Source: Streptomyces paradoxus (GTDB lineage: Bacteria > Actinomycetota > Actinomycetes > Streptomycetales > Streptomycetaceae). From it: 64,000 nucleotides of DNA. The DNA is taken from positions 496,001 through 560,000 of the forward strand of contig NZ_JACHGV010000002.1 of the NCBI RefSeq assembly GCF_014202475.1, read 5' to 3'. This document shows, in pieces, positions 48,464 through 57,587 of the stretch (position 1 is its first letter; each line of letters opens with the position of its first letter). A program made the position numbers and the translations under genes. Under the pieces are notes generated by a model. It ran no database searches, had not been told where the DNA came from, and was given only the letters and a program-made list of their open reading frames with translations.

Positions 48464-48494
48464 CCTGTGCGACCGGTCACGCCGGTCGCACAGG
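48464..48494 (-). terminator. Terminator of the RNase E/G gene
   Basis: CCTGTGCGACCGG pairs perfectly with CCGGTCGCACAGG around a five-base loop, ten bases past the stop codon. Confidence 0.8.
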
Positions 48495-48503
48495 CGGTGG
48501 ATC

Positions 48504-51500
48504 TCAGCCCTCGTCGGTGGAGGCCGAGACGGAGGACGCGGACGACGCCGACTGCTCCGCCGCCACGGTCTTCTTCGACGCGGTCTTCTTGGCGGCCGTC
48601 TTGGTGGTCTTCGCCGCCTTCTTGGCCGTCGTCTTCTTGGCCGCGGTCTTCTTCGCGGCCGTCTTCTTGGTGGCCGTGGCCTTCTTCGCGGTGGCCTTCT
48701 TGGCCGTCTTGCGGGCCGTCTTCTTGGCGGGGGCCGACTCCTCGACGGCCTCCTCCGTGACGGCACCGCCGGAGGCGGGCACCTCCTCGGACGCGGCCGA
48801 CGGGACGACCACGACGGCCGTCTCCTCGGACGCCGTGGACACCGTGGGCTTGCGCACGGCACGGCGCCGCGGACGGACCGGGGCGGCGCTCTCGGCGGGC
48901 GCCTCGGGCTGTCCGGCCGGCTCGGGCGCTTCGGCAGCCTCGGCGGTCTCGGCCTCGGACACCGCCGGTGCGGTCTCGGCGACCGTCACCACGGCCGCCT
49001 CGGCCCCCGCCGGAGAACCGGCCGGAGCGGACACCTTGCGGGTGGCCCGCCGCCGGGTACGGCCCTTGGGCGCGGCCTCCTCGACCGGAGCGGCCTGCGC
49101 GGCCTCGACCACCGGGTCCTCCACGGCCATCGGCTCGGCCTGCGCCTCGGCGGCCGGCTCCGGCTGCACCGGACGGGCGACCTCCTGCTCGGCGGTCACG
49201 TCCTGAGCCGTCGGCACCTCGGCCTCGGCCTGCTCGGCCCGGCCGCGGCCCCGCCGGGCCTTGTCCCTGCCCTGCTCGGCCTTCGGCTCCGCCGTCTCGG
49301 CGCGCGGGGCGCCCGCCGGAGCCGACACCCGCCGGCTCGCCCGGCGCCGCGACCGGCCACGGCCGGCCGCTGCCTCCGCCTCGGCGGCACTGCTGTACAG
49401 CTCCTCGTCGGGCTCGAAGGACGGCTCGGGCAGCGCGACCGGCTCGGCGACCTCGGCGACGACCTCCGACTCGGTCTCGGCCTCCTGCTCGGCGGTCTCG
49501 ACGGCCTCGTGCACGTGCGGCTGCTCGGCGGCACCGGCACGCGCGCGCTTCTTGCGCTTGCCGCCGCCTCCGGGGGCCGTCGGCTGCTCCATGTGCACGA
49601 TGACACCGCGGCCGTTGCAGTGGACACAGGTCTCGGAGAAGGACTCCAGCAGGCCCTGCCCGACCCGCTTGCGGGTCATCTGCACGAGCCCCAGCGAGGT
49701 CACTTCCGCGACCTGGTGCTTCGTACGGTCCCGGCCCAGGCACTCCAGCAGGCGCCGCAGCACCAGGTCCCGGTTGGACTCCAGCACCATGTCGATGAAG
49801 TCGATGACGATGATGCCGCCGAGGTCGCGCAGCCGCAGCTGGCGCACGATCTCCTCGGCCGCCTCCAGGTTGTTCCTGGTGACGGTCTCTTCCAGGTTGC
49901 CGCCCTGGCCGGTGAACTTGCCGGTGTTGACGTCGACGACGACCATCGCCTCGGTCCGGTCGATCACCAGCGAACCGCCACTGGGCAGCCAGACCTTGCG
50001 GTCGAGGGCCTTGGCGAGCTGTTCGTCGATCCGGTACGTGGCGAAGACGTCGACCTCGGAGGTCCACCTCGACAGCCGCTCCGCGAGGTCCGGCGCGACG
50101 TGCGAGACGTACCCGTGGATGGTCGACCACGCCTCGTCACCGCTGACGACGACCTTGGAGAAGTCCTCGTTGAAGATGTCGCGCACGACCCGGACGGTCA
50201 TGTCCGGCTCGCCGTACAGCAGCGTCGGCGCGTTGCCGTTCTTGGCCTTCTTCTGGATGTCCTCCCACTGCTGCTGCAGCCGCTCGACGTCCCGGCGCAG
50301 CTCGTCCTCGCTCGCGCCCTCGGCGGCGGTGCGCACGATGACGCCCGCGTCCTCGGGGACGATCTTCTTGAGGATGGTCTTCAGCCGGGCCCGCTCGGTG
50401 TCGGGCAGCTTGCGGCTGATGCCGGTCATGGAGCCCTCGGGCACGTACACGAGGTAGCGGCCCGGGAGGGAGACCTGGCTGGTCAGACGGGCGCCCTTGT
50501 GGCCGATGGGGTCCTTCGTCACCTGGACGAGCACCGACTGGCCGGACTTGAGGGCGGATTCGATGCGCCGCGGCCCGTGAGCCATGCCCAGCGCCTCGAA
50601 GTTGACCTCACCGGCGTACAGCACGGCGTTGCGGCCCTTGCCGATGTCGATGAAGGCGGCCTCCATCGACGGCAGCACGTTCTGCACCTTGCCGAGGTAG
50701 ACGTTGCCGACGTACGAGGTCGACTGCTCCTTGTTGACGTAGTGCTCGACGAGCACGTCGTCCTCGAGGACGCCGATCTGCGTGCGGTCGCCGTGCTGGC
50801 GGACGACCATCACGCGCTCGACGGCCTCACGGCGGGCCAGGAACTCGGCCTCGGTGATGATGGGGACGCGGCGGCGGCCCTGCTCGCGGCCTTCGCGGCG
50901 GCGCTGCTTCTTGGCCTCCAGACGGGTCGAGCCCTTGATGGACTGCACCTCGTCGGACGGCTCGGCCTTGGGGCGGGGCTCGCGGACCTTGACGACCGTG
51001 CGCTCGGGGTCGTCGTCGGAGGGCTCGGCCTCGGTTCCGGAGTCACCGGCACGGCGACGGCGACGACGGCGGCGACGGCTGCTGCTGGAGCCGCTTCCGC
51101 CGGACTCGTCGCGGTCGGTGGCGTCCTCGGAGTCCTCGTCGTCCTCCTCGGCGCCGTCCTCGGTGTCCTGCGCGGCGCCCTGCTCGGACTCGGCGTCCTC
51201 GCCGCCCTCACCGTCGGACTCGGCAGACTCACCGCGCCTGCGGCGGCGGCCGCCCCGGCGACGGCGGCGGCGCGAGCCGGTGCCCTCGGACTCCTCCTGG
51301 TCGTCACCGTCGGCCTGGTCCTCAGCGGCCTCGTCGGCCTCCTCCGCCTCGTCGGCGGTGGTGTCGACGGGGGCGGTCTCGGGGGCCTGGGACTGTGCCT
51401 CGGAGTCGTCACCGGCACCCCGGCGCCGACGCCGGCGACGCGAACCGCCGGCCGGCTCCTCGCGCTGGGCCTCGGCGGGCGCGGACTCCTCGGGCTCCTC

Positions 51501-52631
51501 GGGCTCCACTGCCCCGGCCGCTTCGGCGGCGGCAGCGGCGGCGGCCCGCTCCGGCGTCTGGAACTGGGGCTCGGTGAAGACGGGCGCCTGGAACAGCGCG
51601 ACGGCGGGCCGCCTCGGACGCGAGGCCGGCTCGTTCTCACTGTCGGCCGCGTCCGCGGATCCCCGGGCGGCCTTCGAGGCGCGCGCGCCCTTTGCGGGCT
51701 GGGCGGGCTCGGCGAAACCGCCGGCGGCCCGGCGCACGACCCGGCGGCGGCGCCGCGGACCGCTCTCCTCGGCCGGCTCGGCAGCCTCGGCGGCGGTTTC
51801 GGCGGGGGCCTCGGCGGCAGCGGGGGCGGGCTCGGCGGCAGCGGTCCCGGAGGCGGTGGCCTCGGACGCGCGGGCGGGCTCGGCGGCGGGGGTCTCGGTC
51901 ACAGGTGCCTTCGCCTCCTCGGCGTTCCCCTCCACCGCGTCCGCGGCGGAAGGCGCCCCGGCAGGCGCGGACGCCTTCCGCGAGGCACGCCGGCGAGTCC
52001 GACGCGGAGCAGCCTCTTCAACGGCGGCCTCGGCACCTTCGGCTGCGCCGTCGGCCACGACCGCCGGCTCCGGGCCGTCGGCCTCAGCCGGGGCGGCGAC
52101 CGTCTCGGCGGCCTCCGCCGGGGCGGCGGGCGAGGTCACGGTGCGCGTGGCGCGGCGCCGGGTGCGCTTGGGGGCGGCGTCCTCGGACACCTCAGCGGGG
52201 GCGGCGGCCTCGGCCGGCTCGGCGACGGCGGGGGTGCCGGTGGTCACCGGGACCACGGTCGCGGCGGCCTCGGCGGCCTCCGGAGCGCCGGCGGGTGCGG
52301 AGGCCCGGCGCACGGCGCGACGCCGCTTGGGCGGAGCGGGCGCGGCGGCCTCGTCGCTCTCCACGGCCTCGGGAGCCGTGTCCGTCCCGGAAGCCTCGAC
52401 TGCCTCGGCAGTGGCTTCTTCGACCTCGTCGGCCTCTACGGCGTCGGCCGCGAGATCCTCGGCCTCGGCGGCCGGTATGGCCGGCGCGACCGTCTCCACC
52501 GGCGCGTCGGAGGAGGCACCGGTGGGCGGACCCGCCGGGCGGGACGCGGCACGCCGCCGCCGGCGGGGCGGCAGGGTGTCGCTGGGAGTGTTCTGTTCGG
52601 AACCCTCTGTGGGTTCGGTCGGTTCGAGCAT
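48504..52631 (-). CDS. rne: Ribonuclease E/G
   Basis: This endoribonuclease processes rRNA and tRNA and starts mRNA decay. It has 1375 residues. The catalytic core lies at about 590-1010: an S1 domain (STSYVGNVYLGKVQNVLPSM), the DNase-I-like domain with VVDVNTGKFTGQGGNLEETV and IIVIDFIDM (metal Asp), and the zinc-link CVHCNGRG. Both flanks are disordered. They carry about eight Arg-rich blocks (RRRATRKVSAPAGSP type), long acidic runs and, from about 1297, a Lys/Ala-rich tail (KKTAAKKTAAKKTTAKKAAK) like histone H1. Actinobacterial RNase E has its core in the middle, as here. Confidence 0.95.
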   Translation of the reverse strand: MLEPTEPTEGSEQNTPSDTLPPRRRRRAASRPAGPPTGASSDAPVETVAPAIPAAEAEDLAADAVEADEVEEATAEAVEASGTDTAPEAVESDEAAAPAPPKRRRAVRRASAPAGAPEAAEAAATVVPVTTGTPAVAEPAEAAAPAEVSEDAAPKRTRRRATRTVTSPAAPAEAAETVAAPAEADGPEPAVVADGAAEGAEAAVEEAAPRRTRRRASRKASAPAGAPSAADAVEGNAEEAKAPVTETPAAEPARASEATASGTAAAEPAPAAAEAPAETAAEAAEPAEESGPRRRRRVVRRAAGGFAEPAQPAKGARASKAARGSADAADSENEPASRPRRPAVALFQAPVFTEPQFQTPERAAAAAAAEAAGAVEPEEPEESAPAEAQREEPAGGSRRRRRRRGAGDDSEAQSQAPETAPVDTTADEAEEADEAAEDQADGDDQEESEGTGSRRRRRRGGRRRRRGESAESDGEGGEDAESEQGAAQDTEDGAEEDDEDSEDATDRDESGGSGSSSSRRRRRRRRRAGDSGTEAEPSDDDPERTVVKVREPRPKAEPSDEVQSIKGSTRLEAKKQRRREGREQGRRRVPIITEAEFLARREAVERVMVVRQHGDRTQIGVLEDDVLVEHYVNKEQSTSYVGNVYLGKVQNVLPSMEAAFIDIGKGRNAVLYAGEVNFEALGMAHGPRRIESALKSGQSVLVQVTKDPIGHKGARLTSQVSLPGRYLVYVPEGSMTGISRKLPDTERARLKTILKKIVPEDAGVIVRTAAEGASEDELRRDVERLQQQWEDIQKKAKNGNAPTLLYGEPDMTVRVVRDIFNEDFSKVVVSGDEAWSTIHGYVSHVAPDLAERLSRWTSEVDVFATYRIDEQLAKALDRKVWLPSGGSLVIDRTEAMVVVDVNTGKFTGQGGNLEETVTRNNLEAAEEIVRQLRLRDLGGIIVIDFIDMVLESNRDLVLRRLLECLGRDRTKHQVAEVTSLGLVQMTRKRVGQGLLESFSETCVHCNGRGVIVHMEQPTAPGGGGKRKKRARAGAAEQPHVHEAVETAEQEAETESEVVAEVAEPVALPEPSFEPDEELYSSAAEAEAAAGRGRSRRRASRRVSAPAGAPRAETAEPKAEQGRDKARRGRGRAEQAEAEVPTAQDVTAEQEVARPVQPEPAAEAQAEPMAVEDPVVEAAQAAPVEEAAPKGRTRRRATRKVSAPAGSPAGAEAAVVTVAETAPAVSEAETAEAAEAPEPAGQPEAPAESAAPVRPRRRAVRKPTVSTASEETAVVVVPSAASEEVPASGGAVTEEAVEESAPAKKTARKTAKKATAKKATATKKTAAKKTAAKKTTAKKAAKTTKTAAKKTASKKTVAAEQSASSASSVSASTDEG

Positions 52632-52891
52632 GCGGGCTTATCTCCCGTCAGGCTCCCGGGCGCCGCGCCTGGTCCGGCGATGCCGGTGACGTCCGCGGCG
52701 CGCGCTGTGCGCGTTCGCCGCCGTCCGGGGCGCGGGCGCCGCACGGGAGCTCTCTGTGTCCTGTCTCGCCGGTTCCGTACGCCGAATGCGTACGGCCTGG
52801 CGAAAGTCTTCTGGTCGGTGCGCTGCCCGACCCAGGTGGCTCCCGAGTCCGAGGGCGGCGCTACGACGTCCGTCCCTACGCGGGACCTTCC

Positions 52892-53674
52892 TTACGCCGG
52901 CGCCGTCGCGGCGGCAGTCGGGTCGGCCGTTGAGTGGGCCTCGGCTGCCTCGCGGTCGGGCGCGAGCGGGTCGGTCACCGTGCCGGTCTCTTCATCGAAC
53001 AGCCCCTGCGCCAGCCTGGTCACCGCTGCGGGGACCGGCGGCGCCAGGTCGGCCACGGCGCGGAGACCGGACAGGACGTCGTCGGGTCGTACGGCAGGCG
53101 TCACGTGCCGAACAACCAGCCGCAGTATCGCACAGGGCTGGTCGGTCGGCCTATCAGCCTGCGAACTGTGCGTTTCCGTGAGGTCGCGGACCTCCAGGCT
53201 CGCCACGGCGGAGCGGGCGTCGAACGTACGGACGCCGTTCTTGGCGAGGCGCTGGACCTCGACGGTCTCGGCCGCGTTGAAGGCGTCCGCCGCCCGGCGG
53301 GCCTCCTCCGGCGGCACTCCGTCCAGCCGGAGCTCCCAGACGGAAGCCGTCAGCCGGTCGGCGAGCCCCGAGGTGCGGGCCTCGACCGCGTCGGTGATGT
53401 CGAGCCCGGTGGGCAGCGACTCGTCGAGGAGGGCCCTGAGCTGCTCCGGGTCGCGGGGCGCGGTGAGGGCGATCTCCAGGTATTCCGCCTCACTGCCCGT
53501 GCCGGTGGGTGCGGCATTGGCGTACGACACCTTCGGGTGCGGTGTGAAGCCCGCCGAGTAGGCCATCGGCACCTCGGCACGGCGCAACGCACGCTCGAAG
53601 GCGCGCTGGAAGTCACGGTGGCTGGTGAACCGGAGGCGGCCGCGCTTGGTGTAACGCAGTCGGATGCGCTGCAC
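52892..53674 (-). CDS. DUF2344/TIGR03936-family radical-SAM-associated protein
   Basis: The 260 residues begin QRIRLRYTKRGRLRFTSHRD and contain AEVPMAYSAGFTPHPKVSYA and SEAEYLEIALTAPRDPEQLR, signatures of the small partner that usually follows the TIGR03960 B12-binding radical SAM protein. The C-terminal 40 residues are an acidic Ala/Thr tail. Here the radical SAM gene lies about 10 kb away, at the right edge of the window. The biochemical role is unknown; the pair is thought to modify RNA or protein. Confidence 0.9.
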   Translation of the reverse strand: MQRIRLRYTKRGRLRFTSHRDFQRAFERALRRAEVPMAYSAGFTPHPKVSYANAAPTGTGSEAEYLEIALTAPRDPEQLRALLDESLPTGLDITDAVEARTSGLADRLTASVWELRLDGVPPEEARRAADAFNAAETVEVQRLAKNGVRTFDARSAVASLEVRDLTETHSSQADRPTDQPCAILRLVVRHVTPAVRPDDVLSGLRAVADLAPPVPAAVTRLAQGLFDEETGTVTDPLAPDREAAEAHSTADPTAAATAPA

Positions 53675-53722
53675 CGCGGGTGCGGGCGGCGGGCCTTCGG
53701 GCTGTCGCTTGCCCAGTGTCGT

Positions 53723-54955
53723 TCAGTCCTTCGTGAGAGCGGTCGTACTGCTACCAAGAGTACGTGGCTCGCGCCCCGAAGGTTCCCTCCGGTCGACGGG
53801 CTGCGGCTGTCGCGGCTGACCGAAGAGCATCCGCCGGAAGTCGGCGCGGGCCTGGCGTACGGACTCCCGGGCGGCGGCCAGCGCCTGCCGGGTCGCCCGC
53901 CGCACACTGCGGGCGGCCTCGGCGGCGGGCCGCAGCACGGCGTCCCGTACGACGTGCCCGACGGGCGTCAGCACGCTGCGGTACACCCACCGGACCGGTT
54001 CGACGAAGATCCACCGGAAGAGGGTGGCGAGCAGGCGCCCGACGGCGAGCGAGATGTGCCCGGCGACGCGCCAGGCGTGGCCGAGTGCGTCCCACACCTC
54101 CCGGCCGATGACGGCGAGGACGCGCCCGGCCGGCGTGAGGATCCAGCGCCAGAGGGCGAGCGCGGGCAGGACGAACAGGATGCGGGCGATCCAGTAGAGG
54201 GCCGTGCCGACACCGGTGACGATCACGCTCACCAGCCACACGAGCCCCTTGCAGCACCAGGCGACCGCACGGCCGACGGGCGCGAGCACCCAGGTGTACA
54301 GCCAGACGGCGGGCACGACGACGAGGTACCTCGCCAGCCACGCCACGGCCGTCCAGACGCCGAGGCCGAGCGCGGCGAGCCCGGTGCCGATCCCCTTCAG
54401 AACCCACATCACCGCGTGCCCGACGGGCGTGAGCAGGGTGGCGTACACCCAGCCGAGCGCGGCTCCCACACCTCTGGCGATCCAGCCGGCCCCGGCACCG
54501 ACACCCCGGGCGGCCCACGCGATCGCGTGCCCCACGGGGGTCAGCACGTACCGGTAGAGCCAGACCAGCGGCACGACGACGAGGACGTTGCCGAGCCATC
54601 CGAGGGCCTTGCCCACCGGCACGGCGACGTAGCGCCACAGCCCCACGAACGGCCAGACGAACACCGCCCGCCCGAGCCACAGCAGCGCCCGGCCGAGCGG
54701 CCGGAGCAGGACGTCGTTCAGGAACCGTCCGGCCACGACGAGCGCGTCCCACAGCATCCGCACCGGAACGACGAGGACGAGCACGATGATCCGCACGGGA
54801 ATCCGGATCGCCACGGCGAGACACCCCTCCGGCGTCTCGGGCTCGTGCCGGGCCGCCGGCCCGGCCGGCCGCTCGGCGACGCCCTGCGCCGCGGTGCTCG
54901 TTCGCGGATCGACCCGCGCCTCGTAACCCTCGCGGGGTCGCTTCTCCAGATCCAT
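53723..54955 (-). CDS. Repeat-built integral membrane protein
   Basis: The 410 residues contain about seven copies of a 40-60-residue hydrophobic unit whose core reads W-L-Y-x-x-V-L-T-P-V-G-x-A (for example VWLYRYVLTPVGHAIAW, VYATLLTPVGHAVMW, VWLYTWVLAPVGRAVAW, LWRWILTPAGRVLAV, VRWVYRSVLTPVGHVVR). It is flanked by an acidic N terminus and a basic C terminus (RRATRQALAAARESVRQARA). Each unit could form an amphipathic or membrane-spanning hairpin. No known family is recognised. It ends 48 bp before the DUF2344 gene, so the two may be co-transcribed. Confidence 0.85.
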   Translation of the reverse strand: MDLEKRPREGYEARVDPRTSTAAQGVAERPAGPAARHEPETPEGCLAVAIRIPVRIIVLVLVVPVRMLWDALVVAGRFLNDVLLRPLGRALLWLGRAVFVWPFVGLWRYVAVPVGKALGWLGNVLVVVPLVWLYRYVLTPVGHAIAWAARGVGAGAGWIARGVGAALGWVYATLLTPVGHAVMWVLKGIGTGLAALGLGVWTAVAWLARYLVVVPAVWLYTWVLAPVGRAVAWCCKGLVWLVSVIVTGVGTALYWIARILFVLPALALWRWILTPAGRVLAVIGREVWDALGHAWRVAGHISLAVGRLLATLFRWIFVEPVRWVYRSVLTPVGHVVRDAVLRPAAEAARSVRRATRQALAAARESVRQARADFRRMLFGQPRQPQPVDRREPSGREPRTLGSSTTALTKD

Positions 54956-55054
54956 ACCGTCGTAGACGCCTTCAGTGCCCCGTCCGGATCCAGCACCGCA
55001 CAGTCCCGCCCCGTTCTCCCGCAGTTCCCCCGCTCAGCCGCAAGATCATACGGC

Positions 55055-55522
55055 TCACGCGCGGGTGACCTGCGCCTGGAGCAGCCGGGGTGACCCTTGG
55101 AAGCCGCTGCGGGCGTACGCGGGGATCGCCCGGGTAGTGGAGTGGACGGTCACACGCTCCAGCCCGAGCTCGCGTGCTCCGTCCAGGACGGCCTGGATGA
55201 GCCGCCCGCCCAGCCCGCCGTCCCGCGCCTCGGGTACGACGTAGACGCACTGCAGATCGCCGGAGGCCCGTCGCGGCGCACGGGGCGTGGGCACCCGCTG
55301 CACCACCGCGAGCCAGGCCATGCCGATGACCCGGTCGTCCCGGACGAGGACCATGCAGCGGTGAGATCCGGCGTTCTCCCCCGCCCAGGTGACGAAGTGC
55401 CGTACGAAGTCCTCGCGTTCGCCGAGGTCCTCCGAGCCGTTCTCGACGAGCCATTCCCAGCGGAGGGTGGCCACTGCCGCGAGTTCAGCGGGCCGGGCCG
55501 GGCGGATGCCGATGTTCTCCAT
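55055..55522 (-). CDS. GNAT family N-acetyltransferase
   Basis: The 155 residues begin MENIGIRPARPAELAAVATL and hold the acetyl-CoA loop VYVVPEARDGGLGGRLIQAV and the C-terminal beta strand with TRAIPAYARSGFQGSPRLLQ. Such enzymes acetylate amines of small molecules or proteins. The ATG overlaps the stop of the HTH gene (ATGA), making it the third gene of a coupled operon with DUF2975. The substrate is unknown. Confidence 0.9.
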   Translation of the reverse strand: MENIGIRPARPAELAAVATLRWEWLVENGSEDLGEREDFVRHFVTWAGENAGSHRCMVLVRDDRVIGMAWLAVVQRVPTPRAPRRASGDLQCVYVVPEARDGGLGGRLIQAVLDGARELGLERVTVHSTTRAIPAYARSGFQGSPRLLQAQVTRA

Positions 55523-55776
55523 CAGGCCATTGTCGAGTCGGCCGTCGGGTCGGGCGCAGGGCCGGCCGCCCCCTCCGTCTCCCAGCGCAGCAGATCCCCC
55601 GGCTGGCACTCCAGCACCTCGCACAGCGCGGCGAGGGTCGAGAAACGGACCGCCTTGGCACGGCCGTTCTTGAGGACCGCCAGGTTGGCGGGGGTGATGC
55701 CGACGCGTTCCGCCAGTTCGCCCACGGACATCTTGCGCTTGGCCAGCATCACGTCGATGTCGACGGCGATGGGCAT
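55522..55776 (-). CDS. Cro/CI-type helix-turn-helix regulator (YozG-like)
   Basis: The 84 residues are a compact HTH: MLAKRKMSVGELAERVGITP, then ANLAVLKNGRAKAVRFSTLA and CEVLECQPGDLLRWE. This class is almost always found next to a DUF2975 membrane protein, as here. It overlaps genes on both sides by one to three bases. Two palindromes upstream of the operon are its probable binding sites, suggesting autoregulation. Confidence 0.92.
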   Translation of the reverse strand: MPIAVDIDVMLAKRKMSVGELAERVGITPANLAVLKNGRAKAVRFSTLAALCEVLECQPGDLLRWETEGAAGPAPDPTADSTMA

Positions 55777-56273
55777 CAGATGACCTCTTCCAGCTCGGCC
55801 TGCATCTGGGCCGCCTCCATGTCGCGTGCGACGGCCTGCGCGAGCAGCATCCGCAGCACGAGCACGATCAGCGCGACGCCGAGCACGGCCACGACGACCC
55901 CGCACAGCAGCAGGACCACCCCGGGAGCCACGGCCTCGCCCGGTGCGAGCACGACCGCGAGCGCGAAGACCAGCAGGGCGGCCGCCACGAACGCGCCGAT
56001 GACGATGTGTACGTAGCGGAAGGCGGCGGTGGAGAAGACCGTCCCGCGACGCACCATCGTCACCAGCCGCCACACGCAGACCACGACGACCTGTGCCGTC
56101 ACGATACCCAGGACCGTGATCACCAGGATCGGGGTGCGCAGATAGGCGTACTCGGGCCTGAGCCCGTCCATGTCGGCGGCCAGCAGCGGCACCATCACCC
56201 CCTGCACGAACAACGATCCGGCGAGCAGCACCACGAGCACCCCGCGCAATCCCGCTACGGCCAGCCTCCCCAT
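55776..56273 (-). CDS. DUF2975 family integral membrane protein
   Basis: The 165 residues have four hydrophobic segments (LRGVLVVLLAGSLFVQGVMV, ILVITVLGIVTAQVVVVCVW, VHIVIGAFVAAALLVFALAV, GVVLLLCGVVVAVLGVALIV), with the conserved VVCVWRLVTMVRRGTVFS loop after the second. The C-terminal helix is Glu/Gln-rich. GGAG lies five bases before the ATG. It likely works with the HTH protein as a membrane sensor or sequestering partner; the signal is unknown. Confidence 0.88.
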   Translation of the reverse strand: MGRLAVAGLRGVLVVLLAGSLFVQGVMVPLLAADMDGLRPEYAYLRTPILVITVLGIVTAQVVVVCVWRLVTMVRRGTVFSTAAFRYVHIVIGAFVAAALLVFALAVVLAPGEAVAPGVVLLLCGVVVAVLGVALIVLVLRMLLAQAVARDMEAAQMQAELEEVI

Positions 56274-56282
56274 CACCACTCC

Positions 56283-56322
56283 TTCGATCGAACCACGATG
56301 GAAATCTATCGAAACTCGATAG
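56283..56322. promoter_or_regulatory. Two palindromic operator sites upstream of the DUF2975 operon
   Basis: TTCGATCGAA (56283-56292) and CTATCGA-AAC-TCGATAG (56306-56322) are both perfect palindromes sharing ATCGA/TCGAT half-sites. Their centres are about 26 bp apart. On the minus strand a TAGATT -10-like hexamer overlaps the second site. They are likely targets of the operon's own HTH protein. Confidence 0.65.
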
Positions 56323-56441
56323 GTGGTGCAAGGGTCGGTCCGCGGGGAAGACGAACATGGCACGCGGCTGCCGGGGTGTGCAGCGCGTGACACCGTGGCA
56401 AGAGACATGCATGGCCAGCACTCGGACCGAGGAGGACGACA

Positions 56442-57131
56442 GTGGACTGGCGCGTGTTCGCACGGGAGATGGCCGCCATGGCGCGCGACCTGCTCGCCCA
56501 GGACTCTGTCGGCGCGACGCTGCAGCACATCACCAGGGCTGCCACGGAACGCGTGCCGGGCTGCGACGCGGCCGGCATTCTCCTCCTCCACGGCAAGAAC
56601 GTGGAGACGCTGGCGCCCACCCACGACCTGGTCGTCGAGAGCGACCGGTTGCAGGAGCGCCTCGCGGAAGGTCCCTGCTTCGACGCGGCCCGCACCAGCA
56701 CCGGTCAGCGCGTGTTCCGCATCGCCGACTTCACCACCGAGCAGCCCCGCTGGCCCGCCTACGCCGCGCAGGCCCGTGAACTGGGCGTCGGGAGCATGAT
56801 GGGCTTCCTGCTTTACACCGAGGACGAGGATCTCGGCGCGCTCGACCTCTACTCGCACCGGCCGGGCGCCTTCACGGACGACAGCGAGACCGCCGGCTGG
56901 CTGCTGGCCTCGCACGCGGCGATCGCCTTCTCCAGCGCCCGCAGCCACGCCCAGATGGAGCAGGCCATGGCCACGCGCCACGTCATCGGGGAGGCCATGG
57001 GCATCCTCATGGGCAGCCACCGCCTCACCGAGGAGCAGGCCTTCGACGTGCTGCGCCGCTACTCCCAGGAGAAGAACATCAAGCTGCGTGAGGTCGCCCG
57101 GCGAGTCTGCGAAGAGGGCCGCCTGATCTGA
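56442..57131 (+). CDS. GAF and ANTAR domain protein
   Basis: The 229 residues comprise a GAF domain (about 20-160; VPGCDAAGILLLHGKNVETL, GFLLYTEDEDLGALDLYS) and a C-terminal ANTAR RNA-binding domain (HAQMEQAMATRHVIGEAMGI, then ILMGSHRLTEEQAFDVLRRY). ANTAR proteins prevent termination by binding paired hairpins in target mRNA. GGAGG precedes the GTG start. No ligand or target hairpin pair is visible nearby. It is divergent from the DUF2975 operon. Confidence 0.92.
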   Translation: MDWRVFAREMAAMARDLLAQDSVGATLQHITRAATERVPGCDAAGILLLHGKNVETLAPTHDLVVESDRLQERLAEGPCFDAARTSTGQRVFRIADFTTEQPRWPAYAAQARELGVGSMMGFLLYTEDEDLGALDLYSHRPGAFTDDSETAGWLLASHAAIAFSSARSHAQMEQAMATRHVIGEAMGILMGSHRLTEEQAFDVLRRYSQEKNIKLREVARRVCEEGRLI

Positions 57132-57587
57132 CGGCTCCCCCAGCACACATTCCGAACTGGGGGAACCTGACCGGGTCGGCCCCCCGGGGGAGCGTCGCCA
57201 ACCGGGCCTAATCAGCGAGTCCCCCTCAGGGCGGGACTCTCACATCCCGGGTTCATCGCGCGTGAGGCGCGACGCGAGCGCCGGGGTCACTGTTGCTCCA
57301 CTTTCCGTATGAGCAAGGGGAGTGGATCCGGCAATTCCCGGGGGTCGACGAACCAAAGTCACTCAAGCGAGTGAATATATCGATCACACGTCCCGGTGAA
57401 CCGTATCGATGTTTCATTCTTTCCCACTCATCCCGCGCATCCCTTTCAGAGTTGGCGACCAGAGCGAAGAGCCGTGAGGCATAGTGACACCTAGCAAAAA
57501 TCCGCGTAGCCTTGCGAAACTGGTCGTCTTGAACACGGTCGAAGTGCCTGGCGGCGGACCGACCCGTGGCACCAGAAGGAGCTTTTC
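57132..57587. promoter_or_regulatory. Gene-free promoter region of the XRE regulator
   Basis: This 456-bp region has lower GC than the surroundings and no credible gene. It contains a TAGCCT -10-like hexamer near 57508, and AAGGAG six bases before the XRE start. Short runs such as CAAGCGAGTGAATATATCG are AT-rich for this genome and fit imported DNA. Confidence 0.45.

Noticed and set aside
49509..53561. A 1350-codon plus-strand frame opposite the RNase E/G gene
   Set aside because: It runs antisense across the RNase gene and part of the DUF2344 gene. Its Gly/Leu-rich repeats mirror the Ala/Glu/Arg repeats of the real protein.
54956..55054. A third, decayed copy of the att-like repeat (TCAGTGCCCCGTCC)
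   Set aside because: The resemblance is limited to about a dozen bases and does not extend into the 38-bp core.
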